This document shows, one piece after another, positions 1 through 12,539 of a stretch of DNA of 64,000 bases. The translations under genes were made by a program, and so were the position numbers. The notes under the pieces are model-generated. The model did not search any database. It saw only the letters and a program-made list of their open reading frames with translations, and was not told the origin of the DNA. The stretch is from assembly GCF_037893015.1 (NCBI RefSeq), contig NC_133658.1, forward strand, positions 287,189,719-287,253,718, given 5' to 3'. How positions within the stretch are numbered: position 1 is the stretch's first letter; each line of letters begins with the position of its first letter. The stretch comes from Macrotis lagotis (lineage: Eukaryota > Chordata > Mammalia > Peramelemorphia > Peramelidae).

Positions 1-74
1 TTCCAATCATAGAGAGAGAAAAGGCCCTTCGGGAAAGGGGTTACTGAGGAAGTATGAAGTTTGACCATGTCACC

Positions 75-230
75 AATAAATTCCAGTGGCTCCCTGTCAC
101 CTCCAGGATCAAATACAAAATATTCTGTTTGGCATTCAGGAATAATCTTTTGCCTTTCTTTGTAACCTCAGCACTAGCCCTTAGAAGTGTCTGGTATATA
201 GTAAGGGCTTAATTAAATTTTATTGCCTGA
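75..230 (+). repeat. Old MIR/L2-type repeat fragment
   Basis: GGCTCCCTGTCACCTCCAGG and the end GTCTGGTATATAGTAAGGGC resemble the 3' ends of ancient mammalian repeats. The family is uncertain. Confidence 0.35.
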
Positions 231-354
231 CTTACTAATCAACCAATATATGATGACCTACCATAATCCCAGAAGACTAATAATGAAATTATACCCTTGA
301 TAAAAGTGTGACATATTCATATCACAGAATGAGATATAAATACACACACACATT

Positions 355-490
355 TTGACATGTCCAATGCAGAATTTTTTTTCTTGAATATACTTGTTAC
401 ATATTTGTAACAACATTTTTGTTTTTCTTCTATTCTCAAAGTGAGGAGAGGGGAGGGAAAGTATTTTTGCTGATTAAAAATTTAATTTAA
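355..490 (+). mobile_element. L1 3' UTR fragment
   Basis: CAATGCAGAATTTTT, ATTTGTAACAACATTTTTG and GTGAGGAGAGGGGAGGGAAAG match the 3' UTR of the L1 ending at 25776. Confidence 0.6.
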
Positions 491-495
491 AAATC

Positions 496-1480
496 ATAAC
501 TGTGAATATTAGTGGGACTAATTTACCCCAAAACAGAAGAGGATTGTAAGGTAGATTAGAAAACAGAATCCAACAAAATGTTGTTTATAAAAAAGAAGTG
601 CTAAAATAAGGGGCTGAGAAAAATATATGCTTTAGCTGAAACAGAAAAGACAAGGGTAATAATCATTATCTCAGTCAGAGCAGCAGCCAAAATATCAATT
701 TAAAAGAGATAAAGAGGAGAAACTACATTTTGCTTAAGGCATCCTAGACAATGAAAGGCCATCAATACTAAATGTGGTGTGTGTGTGTGTGTGTGTGTGT
801 TAAATAGCATATATCTAAATATTTAAAAGGAAAAGTTGGATGAGTTAAATCAGAAACTAGAAAGTAAAACTATTTTATAATAGCGGGGGGGGGGTCTCAA
901 TTTACCCTTCTTAGAACTAGATAAATCATACCAAAATAAGCAAAAAGAGATATGGAGAACTTGAATAGATTTTAGAAAAGTTAGATATAATAGACCCCTG
1001 AAGATTATTAAATGAGACTAGAAAGGAGAATACATATTTATCACCTGTATATACCACCTTCACCAAAGTTGACCATGTATTAGGACATAAAGTCTCCAAA
1101 TAAGTATAGAAAAGCAATATATTAAACATGTCTTTTTATGAACCACAACGCAATAAAAATCATATTAAATGAACAATGGAAAAGTGATTATACAATATAT
1201 AATAATTTTAAAATTAAGATTGTAGACAAAGAACAAATATAAGAAACAATAATTTCATTAAAGATAATGACAATAATGAGATAACATACAAATGTTATAT
1301 TTTTCCCCAAAGAAGGTATCCTATGACCAAGATATTTTATAAGCAAATTCTATCAAATATTTGAAAAATAATTTGAATACTAAAGAAATTATCTGGAAAA
1401 AATAGTAGGGAGGGAAGAGATTCTACAAAATTCTATGACAATAATACGATCTTGAAACATAAACCTATCAAAGACCATCA
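496..1480 (+). mobile_element. Decayed L1 ORF2 fragment
   Basis: TAACTGTGAATATTAGTGGG, CTTCTTAGAACTAGA, GACCATGTATTAGGACATAA and ATAATGACAATAATGAGATA match the 5' half of marsupial L1 ORF2, as at 19400-20600. A (GT)n run sits at 776-800. Confidence 0.75.
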
Positions 1481-1499
1481 AAATAGGGAAATAAAACTA

Positions 1500-1985
1500 T
1501 TTAGAGTGAGAAAGAAATTGGAAAGGTATCCTGAGTCCAAATTGTGAAGGGCATTAATGGACCAAATGGTTTGAGTTTAGTTTTTTTTTAATTTTGTAGA
1601 GACCATAGGTAAACATGTAAGGTTTATGAGCAGAATAGTGACATGATCCCACTTGTGTACGCACCAATAAGGACAAATAATTTGGCAACATCGTATAGGA
1701 TGGATCAGAGAAGAAAGAGAGATGAGGCAAAAAATAGCACTTAGCTGATATAGTTGTGGTGAGTATTAAAGAGATAACCCTTTCAGACTTTTAAGCACTT
1801 TGTAAATATTAGCCAATGTTAGTATTATGTTATGTCCTCCCAGTTAAATGTAAGCATCTTGAGGAAAGGAACCATTTTATTTTTTACTTTTGTAAGCCTA
1901 GGAGCTACTTCTTCACCTTGTAAATAGGAAATATTTAATGCTAATTGTTGAATGAATTGATATTAGTGAATTGATCACAATAAGT
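1500..1985 (+). repeat. Old dispersed repeat segments
   Basis: 1500-1760 resembles the long dispersed repeat at 45.4-46.7 kb (TGTGAAGGGCATTAATGG, GTGACATGATCCCAC). 1790-1965 has the L2-like TGTAAGCATCTTGAGGAAAG ending. Confidence 0.4.
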
Positions 1986-1989
1986 GCCC

Positions 1990-2700
1990 ATTAATCCTTA
2001 TAGGCAGGGTCTTAACCAAAAGTAGATAACATCAGATAAGATATGATACTTTGTAGAAATCAGGTGAAAAGACTGTAGATGTTAGCTTCATGTCTCAGCT
2101 TTTTAATAAAATCTCCAAATATCACAGTTAAACTATGCCGGTTGAAGTTAGCAAAAGATATTTGAAATAATAATTATATTGCTATATATAGTATTATATT
2201 ACTCTATATAAGTGTATATAATAATTATATGTCTTATCTATTCAGTCTATCAAATGAAACTTGTTATTTGTAGTTAAATAAACTGGAATCATTTTCAGGT
2301 GAGAAAATTTACTGACCAAGCCAATTGTTGAACATTAAATTGAAAAAAATATCTGTTTCTAAATATTCAATATTTCAATATCTGTTTCAAATATTCTAAT
2401 ATATTTCAAACAGAAAATGGTACATAGATTTTACTCATTTACTTCTCTAGCTTGGTGTCTATTTTTGGCAGGAATCTGGGTTAGCTCTAAAAGCATTTAG
2501 ATAATCTTGCAGCAAGTGAAGAAAAAAATTAGTAACATTTCAGTGAAGTAAGATTTGGTTTCCAGTTTTAAAATAATACAATAAAATGTTAATTACCACT
2601 ACTATCAGTGGCATAAAAATCAATGTTTAAGTTTCAACTTTTTTGCAGAATTGACTCATAGCCTCTAAATAATAAGTGATATTGTATCATAATAACAATT
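1990..2700. other. AT-rich stretch with no recognised feature
   Basis: Only short AT-rich runs such as the TATATATAGTATTATATTAC area near 2185-2230. No ORF, RNA gene or clear repeat was seen. Confidence 0.6.
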
Positions 2701-2704
2701 TACA

Positions 2705-2905
2705 GCAACAATTTCTGTGTAGTTCAGTGGAAAGAAGGCTGAATATGGAGTCAAAATCTAGATTCAAATTCTAGCTCTATTACTTTTGTTTGTATTACCT
2801 TTCCTAGACACTTTAACATATCTAGGCCTCAATTCCCTCAGCTATAAAATGAGATAAAATAGATGACGTTCAAATTCTCTTTTAGCTCCAAATTGTAATG
2901 CTTAA
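2705..2905 (+). mobile_element. MIR-type CORE-SINE
   Basis: GTGTAGTTCAGTGGAAAGAA, GGCCTCAATTCCCTCAGCTA and AAAATGAGATAAAATAGATG follow MIR order in sense. Confidence 0.6.
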
Positions 2906-3004
2906 TTCTATATACAGTGAGGAACTGTGTTAACATTTAAAGCTTCCAAATTTTGAAATTGACTATAATTTCACAAAATGAGGCTAGACTACCTTTTTAA
3001 AATT

Positions 3005-3480
3005 GGAAATAGCCTCAGCATCCAACCTATAACTGGAAGAAAAGAATGTTCCCTACAGTAACTCTAAATTTTGCTGGAAGACTTTCAATGTAATAGAATC
3101 CATTATCTTCCAAGGCAAGCTATTCCAATTTTGTATAGCTCTAATTTTAGGAAATTTTTTCCTAATATCAAACCTAAATTTTTCTCATGGCAATTTCTAC
3201 CTATTGATCCTAGTTTTGCCCTCTGGAGACAACAATTTGAACAAGTCTAATCTCTCTTCCCCTTGAAAGCCATATTTGGAAAGTCAGCTATCTGGTCTTC
3301 CCAGAGTCTTCTTTTTCTAAGGATTCTCAGGCCCTTCAACTAATCATTATTTGACATATTTGACATAAGGTAGGGCTTTTTACCATCTTGTTTGATGTTC
3401 ATTGGATACTCTCCACCTTAGTAATGTTCTTTTTCAAGTGCAAGTTCCCAGAGCTTACCATAATATTCCAAATGTACATT
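3005..3480 (+). repeat. Ancient interspersed repeat of unassigned family
   Basis: It contains AAGCTATTCCAATTTTGTAT, TTAGGAAATTTTTTCCTAAT, CTAGTTTTGCCCTCTGGAGA and AACAAGTCTAATCTCTCTTC, a text that recurs widely in mammalian genomes. I cannot name the family with confidence. Confidence 0.4.
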
Positions 3481-3809
3481 TCATAATCTTTCTCCCAGAA
3501 AGAGAATTAGAGAAATAAAATAAAACAAATACATGTAAGAGAACATTATACTTTTTATCTATATAATAAATTTATCTGTAAATTGGAAAAAGTGGAAAAT
3601 TGATTGATTTTCAAGTTCAATTCAACAAAATCATATGCAAGGTACTGGGACAAAACTGGAAAACAAGAGTTAAATATAGTCACATATAAATATCTGCATA
3701 TACAAGCATATATGTACATACACACATGAGTCTACACGTGTGTATATATTTGCATACATGTGTCATGGTTCCTTCTGACAATAGACCTGTAAATCCCTTC
3801 TTGAAATAA

Positions 3810-4660
3810 TATTTTAAAAATGCTCACACCTATCAGGTTGGCTAATATGACAAAAAAGAGAAATAATAGATGTTGGAGAGGATGTGGGAAAAATAGAACA
3901 TTAATGCACCATTGGTGGAGTTGTGAACTGATTCAACCATTCTGGACAGCAATTTGGTTTATAAAACTGCATATAAACAAGTTGAGGTATATAATTGCAA
4001 AGGAATATTATTGTACTATAAGAAATGACAAGGAGGACAATTTCAGAAAAAAAGATTTACATAAATTGATGCAAAGTGAAGTGAGCAGAACCAGGAGGAC
4101 GTTGTATATAGCAATTTTGCATGATGAAGACCTGTGAATTCTCAGCAATTCAATGATCTGAGACAATTTCAAAGGACTCAAGATGAAAAAATGCTATCTA
4201 CCTCCAAAGAAAGAACTGATATTGTCTAAAAACAGACTGAAGCATGCCATTTTTTTCACTTATTTTTATTTCTTTCCTTTCATTTTTTTTGTTTGAGTAT
4301 TCTTCTACAAAATAACTGCCATGGAAATATTTTACATGATTTCACATATATAACCTTTAATAGATTGCTTACTAACTCAGGGAGGAGCAAGGATAGGAAA
4401 GGATAAAATTTTGAATTCAAAACTCATTTTAGGGCGGCTAGGTGGCGTAGTGGATAAAGCACTGGCCTTGGAGTCAGAAGTACCTGCATTCAAATCCAGT
4501 CTCAGACACTTAATAATTGCCTAGCTGTGTGGCCTTGGGCAAGCCACTTAACACCATTTGCCTTGCAAAAACCTAAAAAAACAAACAAACTCATTTTAAA
4601 TGTTAAAAATTGTTTTAACATGTAATTGGGGAAAAATAAAATATTAAAATAATGACAATA
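3810..4660 (+). mobile_element. L1 ORF2 3' end and 3' UTR, split by a SINE
   Basis: The open piece 3820-4137 reads NNRCWRGCGKNRTLMHHWW, the L1 ORF2 C-terminal region; the 3' UTR follows, ending TAACATGTAATTGGGG near 4630. A SINE interrupts it at 4432-4586. Confidence 0.85.
4432..4586 (+). mobile_element. tRNA-derived SINE with 12-bp target duplication
   Basis: AAACTCATTTTA at 4420-4431 repeats at 4587-4598. The body runs GGGCGGCTAGGTGGCGTAGT to CCTTGCAAAAACCTAAAAAA. Confidence 0.95.
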
Positions 4661-5880
4661 AATAAAGTGCTAAAAAATGTATATGCAATGGAGGTTTACT
4701 TTGAGCATGCCCAAATTCCTAACATTAAGGTATCCTGTTTTTCTACCATCCCCTAAGATATGAATGGGAATAACCTCCTTTGATTGATTTGTGAAACTAG
4801 AATGGGCTTTAAAATTGCCACACAGAGACAGTCTTACTCTTTTGCCTTCCTGGATCATACATAGTTTTCTCAGAGCACCTGAAAATACCAGGAATCAAAT
4901 GAAGACATAAGGATATCTTTTCCTTTTATTTTTTTCATGGTATCAAGCAAAGGACCTGGAGCGTTTCTGATTCTGTTTTGTTTCATTTGTCCTTCTCAGT
5001 TTCAGATACAGGAAATAATCCCTAATTCCCTGAGGGATTCAAACCATGGATTCCTTGGAGCTAAGGATTGTAGGCAGGATGATGCAAGCCAAGTCAGCCC
5101 AACAGGGAAGGCCAAAGAAGATTAAGAGTTAAACCCAATGTACCTTTGGTTTTGGAAATAGGGCTATGCTCTACCGGACTGAAGCTAATTTTTAACCTAA
5201 TGTCCTTCCCTCCCCAAAAACTAAGCTGGCATAGAGTGTGGGGTAGAGTATATTTGATTTATTTGTTTTTATGCCTTTTAAGTAATTATTTCTTTGTAAA
5301 AGCTAATCTGACTGTTAAGCCTTTAAATGGAATGAGGGTGCAGGGATACTTCTCTACATTTAAGGGAATTTTATTGTTAGGAACTAGAGACATTGGCAAA
5401 GATCCTAGATACCTCCCTATAAGGCTACTAGAAAAGGGTACTGGGGGAAAAAGTGAAATGTAAAATACCCAGCCTTCAGGCAGTGAGTGGGTGCCTAAAA
5501 AAAAAATAAAACATAGGATTTCCAAGGAAATTATTTGTTTTGAAACTCAATTATAAAAAAATTCTTTTTAAAGTAAAGTTCATTTCTTAGGGAACAGTAA
5601 TATTACTTTATCTTCATGAATAGTGATGTGTTTAGCCATTCTCCAATCAATAACATCCATATTTTAATAACAACATTCTACCAACATTCTAGTGTTTCTA
5701 TCACTATTAAGCATGGTAGTTCTCTGAAGAATGAAAACTGAGGCTCATGCAGGCTAAGACTGAGACAATATAAAGAAAGATGTGCTAGAGAAAGTTTCAT
5801 AAAGTACATCTGTCATCAGCTGAGTAACATTAAAAAAAACCCAATCACATAACAAAAACTGGAATACAGCTGTGGATATT
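4661..5880. other. Non-repeat stretch without a supported gene
   Basis: Open frames at 4937-5125 and 5146-5463 (+) lack family resemblance and good splice signals. No RNA gene or familiar repeat was seen. Confidence 0.55.
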
Positions 5881-5887
5881 TTTAGAC

Positions 5888-5888
<1 letters not shown>

Positions 5889-5940
<52 letters not shown>
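5889..5940. repeat. (CA)26 microsatellite
   Basis: A perfect CA run of 52 bases. Confidence 0.98.
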
Positions 5941-5942
<2 letters not shown>

Positions 5943-6364
5943 AGAGCTCTTTTTTTCATATATCAGATGATGAATAGAACAACCCAAACAGAGGTGAATG
6001 AATAAGATTAAGAGAAGAAAAAAGGATATCATTTGTCAGAAGTCACAGTATGGACAATTACCTGGAAAGAAGAATGCTGTGACCTGACTGGGATTCTGGA
6101 TTCATACTGAAAATCATGTGAGGAAGGAAAAGTAGGTTGAAGCAAGAGTATAGAGGCTTTTGACCATCAGGCTAAGGTGATGGCAGCAATTGGGAGCAGA
6201 TTGCCCTGTTCATCCTAATCTAAATAAATCCTTGTTCTTTAAAACTGAAAATGTTGATTAGCTTTTTTCTTTTTCAAATATTTTTTGTTTTTAATAATTT
6301 ATTGCTCTTGGGGGGGTTGTTTGTTTTAATGTGATAGATTCATTCCCCACAAACACCCAAATTT

Positions 6365-6491
6365 ATTTCTTTCCTTTTTTTAAAGGCAATGGAGTTGTGA
6401 CTTGCCCAAGGTCACACAGCTAGGTAATTGTTAAATGTCTCTCCTGACTCCAGGGCCAGTGCTCTGTTCACTGTGCTACCTAGCTGCCCCC
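6365..6491 (-). mobile_element. Antisense tRNA-derived SINE
   Basis: AAGGTCACACAGCTAGGTAA and GTGCTACCTAGCTGCCCCCC are the complement of the SINE. Confidence 0.88.
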
Positions 6492-6724
6492 CAAATTTCT
6501 TTAAAAACATATTAAAACTCTATATAAACATTTGTAATGGTGCTTAGCTTTCTGAGAAAAAGGATTCATTCCTATAAATCTTTGTTTTTTTTCAAAGTAC
6601 CAAGAACAGTGTTATGTATATAGAATGCATTAAATAAAAATTTGTTAAATTAAAAAATATACTCCATGGAAAAAATTATTAACAGAGATAATAGACGCAT
6701 GTCCATTAACTTTGGTAATATTGT

Positions 6725-7315
6725 GCTAACATTGACCACTGTATTTGATTGGAGTTTTGTTGTTGACATTCTGCATTGCCATTATTTGGTATAATTATTG
6801 CTTATGATTTGTTCTTTTGACTGTTTTCTTCATTCAGGATCACTTCATAAAGTTCTTCCCATTTTTCTCTGAATTCTTCACATTCATTTTTATTTCTCTT
6901 ATGGACCATTAATATTTATTACATTAATATATTTGGCCATATATGTTGTTTCCAGATATTTGTTGTACAAATCATGCTTCTATGAGCATATACACATGAT
7001 TTTTTTCTTTTTTTAAATGACATCCTTGAGCTATACTATCTTAGTAGTATGATCTCTGGGTCAAAGGATATGAGCAATTTAATAACAACTCTTTTTTTTT
7101 TAGATTTTTCAAGGCAATAGGGTTAAGTGGTTTGCCCAAGGCCACACGGTTAGGTAATTATTTAGTGTCTGAGATCAGATTTGAACCCAGGTACTCCTGA
7201 CTCCAAGGCCAGTGCTCTATCCACTGTGCCACCTAGCCACCCCTTAATAACAACTCTTGCCTTAATCCAAATTGTTTTCTAGAAAGGATGAACCAATTCA
7301 CTATAAGTTTTTTAA
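6725..7315 (-). mobile_element. Antisense L1 ORF2 3' fragment, split by a SINE
   Basis: GGGTCAAAGGATATGAGCAA and CCAAATTGTTTTCTAGAAAG are the complement of the L1 ORF2 end. The SINE at 7093-7242 lies between two copies of TTAATAACAACTCT. Confidence 0.7.
7093..7242 (-). mobile_element. Antisense tRNA-derived SINE with target duplication
   Basis: TTAATAACAACTCT occurs on both sides (about 7079-7092 and 7243-7256). The body ends CCACTGTGCCACCTAGCCAC. Confidence 0.92.
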
Positions 7316-7393
7316 ATAAGGTACAAACAAATCGTGACTGCAAAGGACATTAGATTTGTATATTTAGATCTCACTGATGGGAAATTCAAATAG

Positions 7394-7594
<201 letters not shown>

Positions 7595-7739
7595 TGAAAG
7601 GGAAATTGAAATTTGCTTCAATTCAATAAATAATAATAAGAAACTTAGAGCAGGGGAATAATTATGAGTGATAACTTTTAAACAGAGAAGTAAATAAAAG
7701 ATAATTTGAGGAATACAGTTATCCTTTCCATATATAACA

Positions 7740-8000
7740 GGATTAGGGGCACAATGTGATCTGGAAAATCTGTTAAAATTTTTGCCCCTCCCTTCCCACC
7801 AGAGAAATCTAAGTTCTTTATTTTAGTGTTAAAAGATAAGAAAGTTGATATTATATGTTACTATGAATATTTTCTGCATTTCTGAAATTTTAAACTTTTT
7901 CTGTCTTCTGGCCTTCTCATGTTTACTGCTTCCCCAAAACTCCCCAAAATTCCCATTTGGTTTCTTATGCCAACCCATGACATATCACATGTGAAGGAAT
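7740..8000 (+). repeat. Unclassified repeat, copy 1
   Basis: TGTGATCTGGAAAATC, CCCAAAATTCCCATTT and TTCTTATGCCAA occur here in the same order as at 11812-12050. The two are diverged copies of one family. Confidence 0.6.
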
Positions 8001-8879
8001 AATGGTGCTAACAACTAGGGGATAATAGAGAAGACTTCCCATAGGAAGTGGCATCTGAGATAAGCCTTAAGGAAGTGAAGGAGTCCAAGAGGTGACAGGT
8101 AAGATCAAGTAAGAATTGAAATTTATCTACAAGGTGCAAGAAGAACCCCATGGGGAAAAAAACAATTAGAAGCATGCTAAGCAGATGAAATAAACTACAT
8201 GCCTAGAACAGAGAGAGGCAATGTGGTATATAGTGAGTGCTGTGCTAGTAAATAACTGATAAAAATGGCACTGGGGAAAAATGTAAGCAAGGCTCATTTT
8301 GAATTTAATCTGCATTTCTAACATTTTCTCCATCAACAAACCAGTAAATCAAGCCCTATTTCATAGCATTTCTAAATTTCTGAGATGTAAATACTCAACC
8401 CTGAAAATTCAAGAATCTTTCTCAGGAGCAGGGTGTATCTTATTCTGGTATGCCCCAGGTGTGGCGGCTAAAGAGACTACTTAAAGACAGGAAGAGTTGG
8501 TGGGTTCAATTGCTGACACATATGGCTACATCCTTGAAGAAACTTCTCAGTGTCCTAGAGAAGCTATGCCTAACTCAGCAGAAATACATCTCTGCAATCT
8601 GTGCATTGACTTAGAAAACCACATATTAACCTCGTTGCATTGAATTTTTATTTTATCAAACATTTTCCAAATTACATTTTAGTCTGGTTCCTGTACCATT
8701 CAGGAGTTTTGATGGCCATTTACAGGTCATGAATTTAACACCTCTAGACTAAGTGAGAACTCCCTAAAATTTTAAGTTGCAGGAAAGAGGCAGTTTTTGT
8801 CTTGGGAGAGGTTTCCTCACCTGGGCACTCTCTAATGCCAGTGAAATCACAGCTCTAAACCCCACACCTAATCCACTAG

Positions 8880-9500
8880 ATAAAAGGTAGTGTGATTTTA
8901 AAAAAGAACATAGACAAAAATCAAATTCCCAGAGTCAATGAATTTATATTCTATCTGGAGAGAAACAATATACATGCACACAGACACACACACACACACA
9001 CACACACACATAACATAAATGATATGTACCATAAATCAAATAAATGCAAAGTAAGTGGACGGGGGAACCAAGAAATGTTTCCTGTAGAAAAGTGTTTTGA
9101 AGGAAACAAGGGATTCAACTAGATAAAGATAAGGAAAGGAGCATATTCCAGGAATAAGGAAGAGCCAGTATAAAAGACCAAAGATGATGTGTCCTGTGTG
9201 AGGAACCAGAAGGCTGACAACCTAATCTGAGTAATGTATAAAACAAGGGCCATTAGAATATTTCAAGTAATGAATGACATAGAGCTGAGCTTTGAGAAAA
9301 TCACTCTGACAACTGGAGAGAGAATTAATTGGAGAGGGTAGGCAGACTAATTAGGGGCTTTGCAGTAGTTCAGGAGATAAAAGGACTAGATTAAGATGGT
9401 AGTCATGAGAGTAAAGGGTCAGATACAAGAGATGTAGAAATGGAAGCCGCAAGATTTGGCAATGGATTGGCTATTTAGAGTGAAGGAGAATGAGGATAAA
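8880..9500 (+). repeat. Long ancient dispersed repeat with a (CA)n run
   Basis: CATATTCCAGGAATAAGGAA, GTGTCCTGTGTGAGGAACCA, TTGCAGTAGTTCAGGAGATA and GCAAGATTTGGCAATGGATT follow the same order as the repeats at 36.7, 45.4 and 61.3 kb. (CA)n lies at 8979-9010. Confidence 0.55.
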
Positions 9501-9865
9501 GTCTCAGCCTCTGTGTCCAGAACAGAACATAAAGCAACCTGCACTCCCTACGTCAAAGGATCACATATGTCAAGTGCTTTCAACCCTTAAGACAACATTT
9601 AAATGACAGCTACTGTTACCTAATTGAAACCAGAGAGCTGAATTTCCCTCCCTTGACTTATTTTTCAGTAGTAAATTGAAAATGCCCTTCCTATTACTGA
9701 TTCTATTGTGAATTCACAAGGAAGGGAAAAAAAAATCTGAATCATGAATGCAATCATTGGACATTTTTCTTTATATCCTTCTTTCTGCTGCATCCTTATT
9801 ACATTGTTTTAACGTGCTAATGAAATCCAAAACTGATACAACTTTGCTTTAAAAGTTCATTGGGA

Positions 9866-10018
9866 CTGGGTGGCTAGGTGTAGTAGTGGATAAAGCACTG
9901 GCTTTGGAGTCAGGAGTACCTGGCTTCAAATCCGGCCTCAGACACTTAATAATTACCCAGCTGTGTGGCCTTGGGCAAGCCACTTAACCCTACTGCCTTG
10001 CAAAAAAAAGAAAAAAAA
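9866..10018 (+). mobile_element. tRNA-derived SINE
   Basis: GGTGGCTAGGTGTAGTAGTG to GGGCAAGCCACTTAACCCTA with an A-rich tail. Confidence 0.92.
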
Positions 10019-10019
10019 A

Positions 10020-10970
10020 CTTAAATTCATCAGAACATTTTTCTTGTGTGTGTTTTTTTAACATTTGATAGCCAAGCAGAATGTGCTGCTATAGGTAAGA
10101 TTGTCATCATTTTCATTTCAGTGTTGTTTTGCTTATTTTCTAATATAAGAATTTTTTGGTATTTTTGTTCTTTTGGTTTTGTACATATGCTGTTTTGTAT
10201 ATTCAAGTTGTAACTAGATTGTGAAGGGGCAAGCAAAACAAAATTGAACTGAAAGAAATTATGACAATAAATCCAAAGATATTAAGACATTGTTCCTGCC
10301 CTCAGGGAGCTTTTAAAATAGATCATTTTTATAAGATATTTATTTAAGATGCTCTCAGTAGGTAAACAATATAGATCATGAGCAGAGCACTGCCTCAATT
10401 GTGGGGGAATGGGTGATGATGTGATTAATAAAGAGATATATAGTGGGCCCCCTGACCTCAGACTCTTTCATATCTGATTTGAAATGATTATAATTTATGT
10501 AACTTATTATATAAAATATATCATAACAATTTATAAGAAAAGTAATTATAAAATTTGTTAAATCTGATGAATTCTGGTTTAGATATAGCTAGACTTAAAT
10601 GTCAATTTGAGTAAAGGCAGGATGCTAAACCATTTCCCATGGGTACCTTTTAAGACTAATTATCTTTGTGTTTCAAGTCCACATAATCCTACAAAAGATT
10701 ATCAGAAAAAGCTAGCAACACAAATTGCTATCTACTCTAGGATATGAAAAACCAAAATATGGTTACTTGCTATTTATGGTGAGAAGTGGGGCAGAGACTC
10801 ACACCATTAGTATTCCAGTGCTAGGATGAAAATTATATCCTCAGATAAGGTAATAGTAAGGAGCTTCAAAGTACTCTCAAATATCCCAAAGGGATTCATG
10901 TCCCTCCCTTAGCAGACTTCCTATTATATCTGACTATTCATATATGCCCTTAGGCTAATGATAACCAACC
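10020..10970. other. AT-rich intergenic stretch, nothing recognised
   Basis: Small L2-like phrases only (TGTTCCTGCCCTCAGGGAGC near 10290). No gene, RNA or clear element. Confidence 0.55.
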
Positions 10971-10974
10971 ACAT

Positions 10975-11165
10975 GTACATAGTGTTTTTCAGCATACACA
11001 ACTCCAACTTCATGAGAAAGATAGCAAACAAGAATTATCCCTCCTCCTACAGATGCAGAAACTGGAACTCAGTAAATTATATTCACATTGGTAGGAAGTG
11101 GCAGAACTAGGACTCCATCTCCTAATTCCAATTCCAGGGCTTTTTATACTGTACAATTCAGACTC
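10975..11165 (-). mobile_element. MIR-type SINE, antisense
   Basis: CCTCCTACAGATGCAGAAAC and GGCAGAACTAGGACTC match antisense MIR. Confidence 0.6.
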
Positions 11166-11374
11166 TCAAAATAGAAAGAAAAAAAAAGATTCTTTCGACA
11201 AAGGTAGAATGCCCTTCCATGTATTTTTCAAAAACTTATAGAGAACCTAGGTAAGACAAAAGATTCTCTAGTGAATACTAGACAAATGAATTTTTAAAAA
11301 ACTGATTATCTATCCAAGTAATATGCCAAACACTTTTGAATACCAGACATAGTCCCTGCTCTGAAGTTGCTCAC

Positions 11375-11545
11375 ATTCTTTTTTTATAATATTTTCAACA
11401 ATATTTTTTGGGAAAAGTTTTAAGTTTCAAATTTTTCTCCCCCTTTCCCTTCCCTCTCCCCCTCCCCTGACAGAAAACAATCTAATATAGGTTATACATG
11501 TATAACCATGCTAAACATAGATTCATATTAATCATGTTCTCATAT
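11375..11545 (-). mobile_element. L1 3' UTR, antisense
   Basis: A polypyrimidine run with CCCTCCCCTGACAGAAAACA and ATAACCATGCTAAACATAGA is the complement of the marsupial L1 3' UTR; the same text lies at 28.8-29.0 kb. Confidence 0.65.
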
Positions 11546-11764
11546 TCTAATTAGAAGAGATAATACATCTATGGAAAGTTGGTACCAAGATAAAAAAATG
11601 GTTTTTGGTGGTCCTGAGAACCATCTAGTGACCAAGTGGCAGAGCAGGTGGCAAGGCTCAAGGTCCTTAGCATAACATCTTTAGATCAGATGGCAATGCT
11701 TGGGGGTCTGGAATACATACCGGCAGGGTAGATTTTAAGGCTTAATGTTCCTCTATTTTCCTAG

Positions 11765-12060
11765 AAGAATTGCACAATTAACCCTTCCACATCTCAGAAG
11801 TTATGGGTTTGGCACTCTGTGATCTGGAAAATCCATGTAAAATTTTTTGGCCCATCCTTCATGTTAGAGAAGAAGTCCAAATTCTTTTTCTTTTCTAGTG
11901 TGTTTACAATACCTTATTGTAAAATTTGGGTTAAGTATTTATTCATGCGCTCTGTGTCATCTACTACTCTGTGTGCCATCTGCTGCTTCTGCAAAACTCT
12001 CCCAAAATTCCCATTTCCCCATCTAATTTCTTATGCCAAAATGATAATGGGAAAAACCTC
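11765..12060 (+). repeat. Unclassified repeat, copy 2
   Basis: Homologous in order to 7740-8000. It has no plausible product; the open frame at 11819-12076 is incidental. Confidence 0.6.
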
Positions 12061-12404
12061 AATCTATAGTCAGTAATCCCTTACATATCCAAGAGGTATC
12101 AGCCATAAGAAACCACTGGATAGACAAGACCCATCAGCACTAGGAAGGAAGGAGAAGACCCAAGGGTTGGAGTAGAGCTACTTCCTATAGGGATGGAAAT
12201 GGAAGTTCAGTGTCCAGTTGGGAAAAAGAAAAAGAAAAGAGCACCAGGAGGAAGGTTAGATAGAATAAGGGTTTCCTCAGATACCTGTTGGATAGGGTCT
12301 AGGCTAGGGAAGCAAGCAGGTTGAGACAGGAGAGAAAAAACTGACAAATTAGAGAAGATGACAACTTTCCTAATATGGACTCTCTTCTTTACTTTGATCC
12401 CCAG

Positions 12405-12539
12405 AAATATTTGGAAGATTTACAGTCAGAAATGAACAGGATTAAAGAAGAAAATCAACTACAGATAACCAAAGCTGAGCGTTGGAAGGGCTGGTGGAAT
12501 CGTTCAGTAAAAACCATTAGGAGCTTGTATATGCTTTGA
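12405..12539 (+). CDS. Possible terminal exon of an unrecognised gene (or a retroviral env remnant)
   Basis: Acceptor TTTGATCCCCAG ends at 12404. The frame is open for 44 codons to TGA at 12537-12539, then AATAAA follows at 12620-12625, as in a last exon. The peptide starts KYLEDLQSEMNRIKEEN, a charged heptad-like helix, and ends GWWNRSVKTIRSLYML. Against a cellular gene, the KGWWNRS motif after a helix loosely resembles the membrane-proximal part of retroviral envelope proteins, so an ERV remnant is a real alternative. Confidence 0.33.
   Translation, partial: KYLEDLQSEMNRIKEENQLQITKAERWKGWWNRSVKTIRSLYML

Noticed and set aside
5146..5525. Overlapping ORFs on both strands considered as a small membrane protein.
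   Set aside because: No recognised motif, no splice context, and the opposite strand is equally open.
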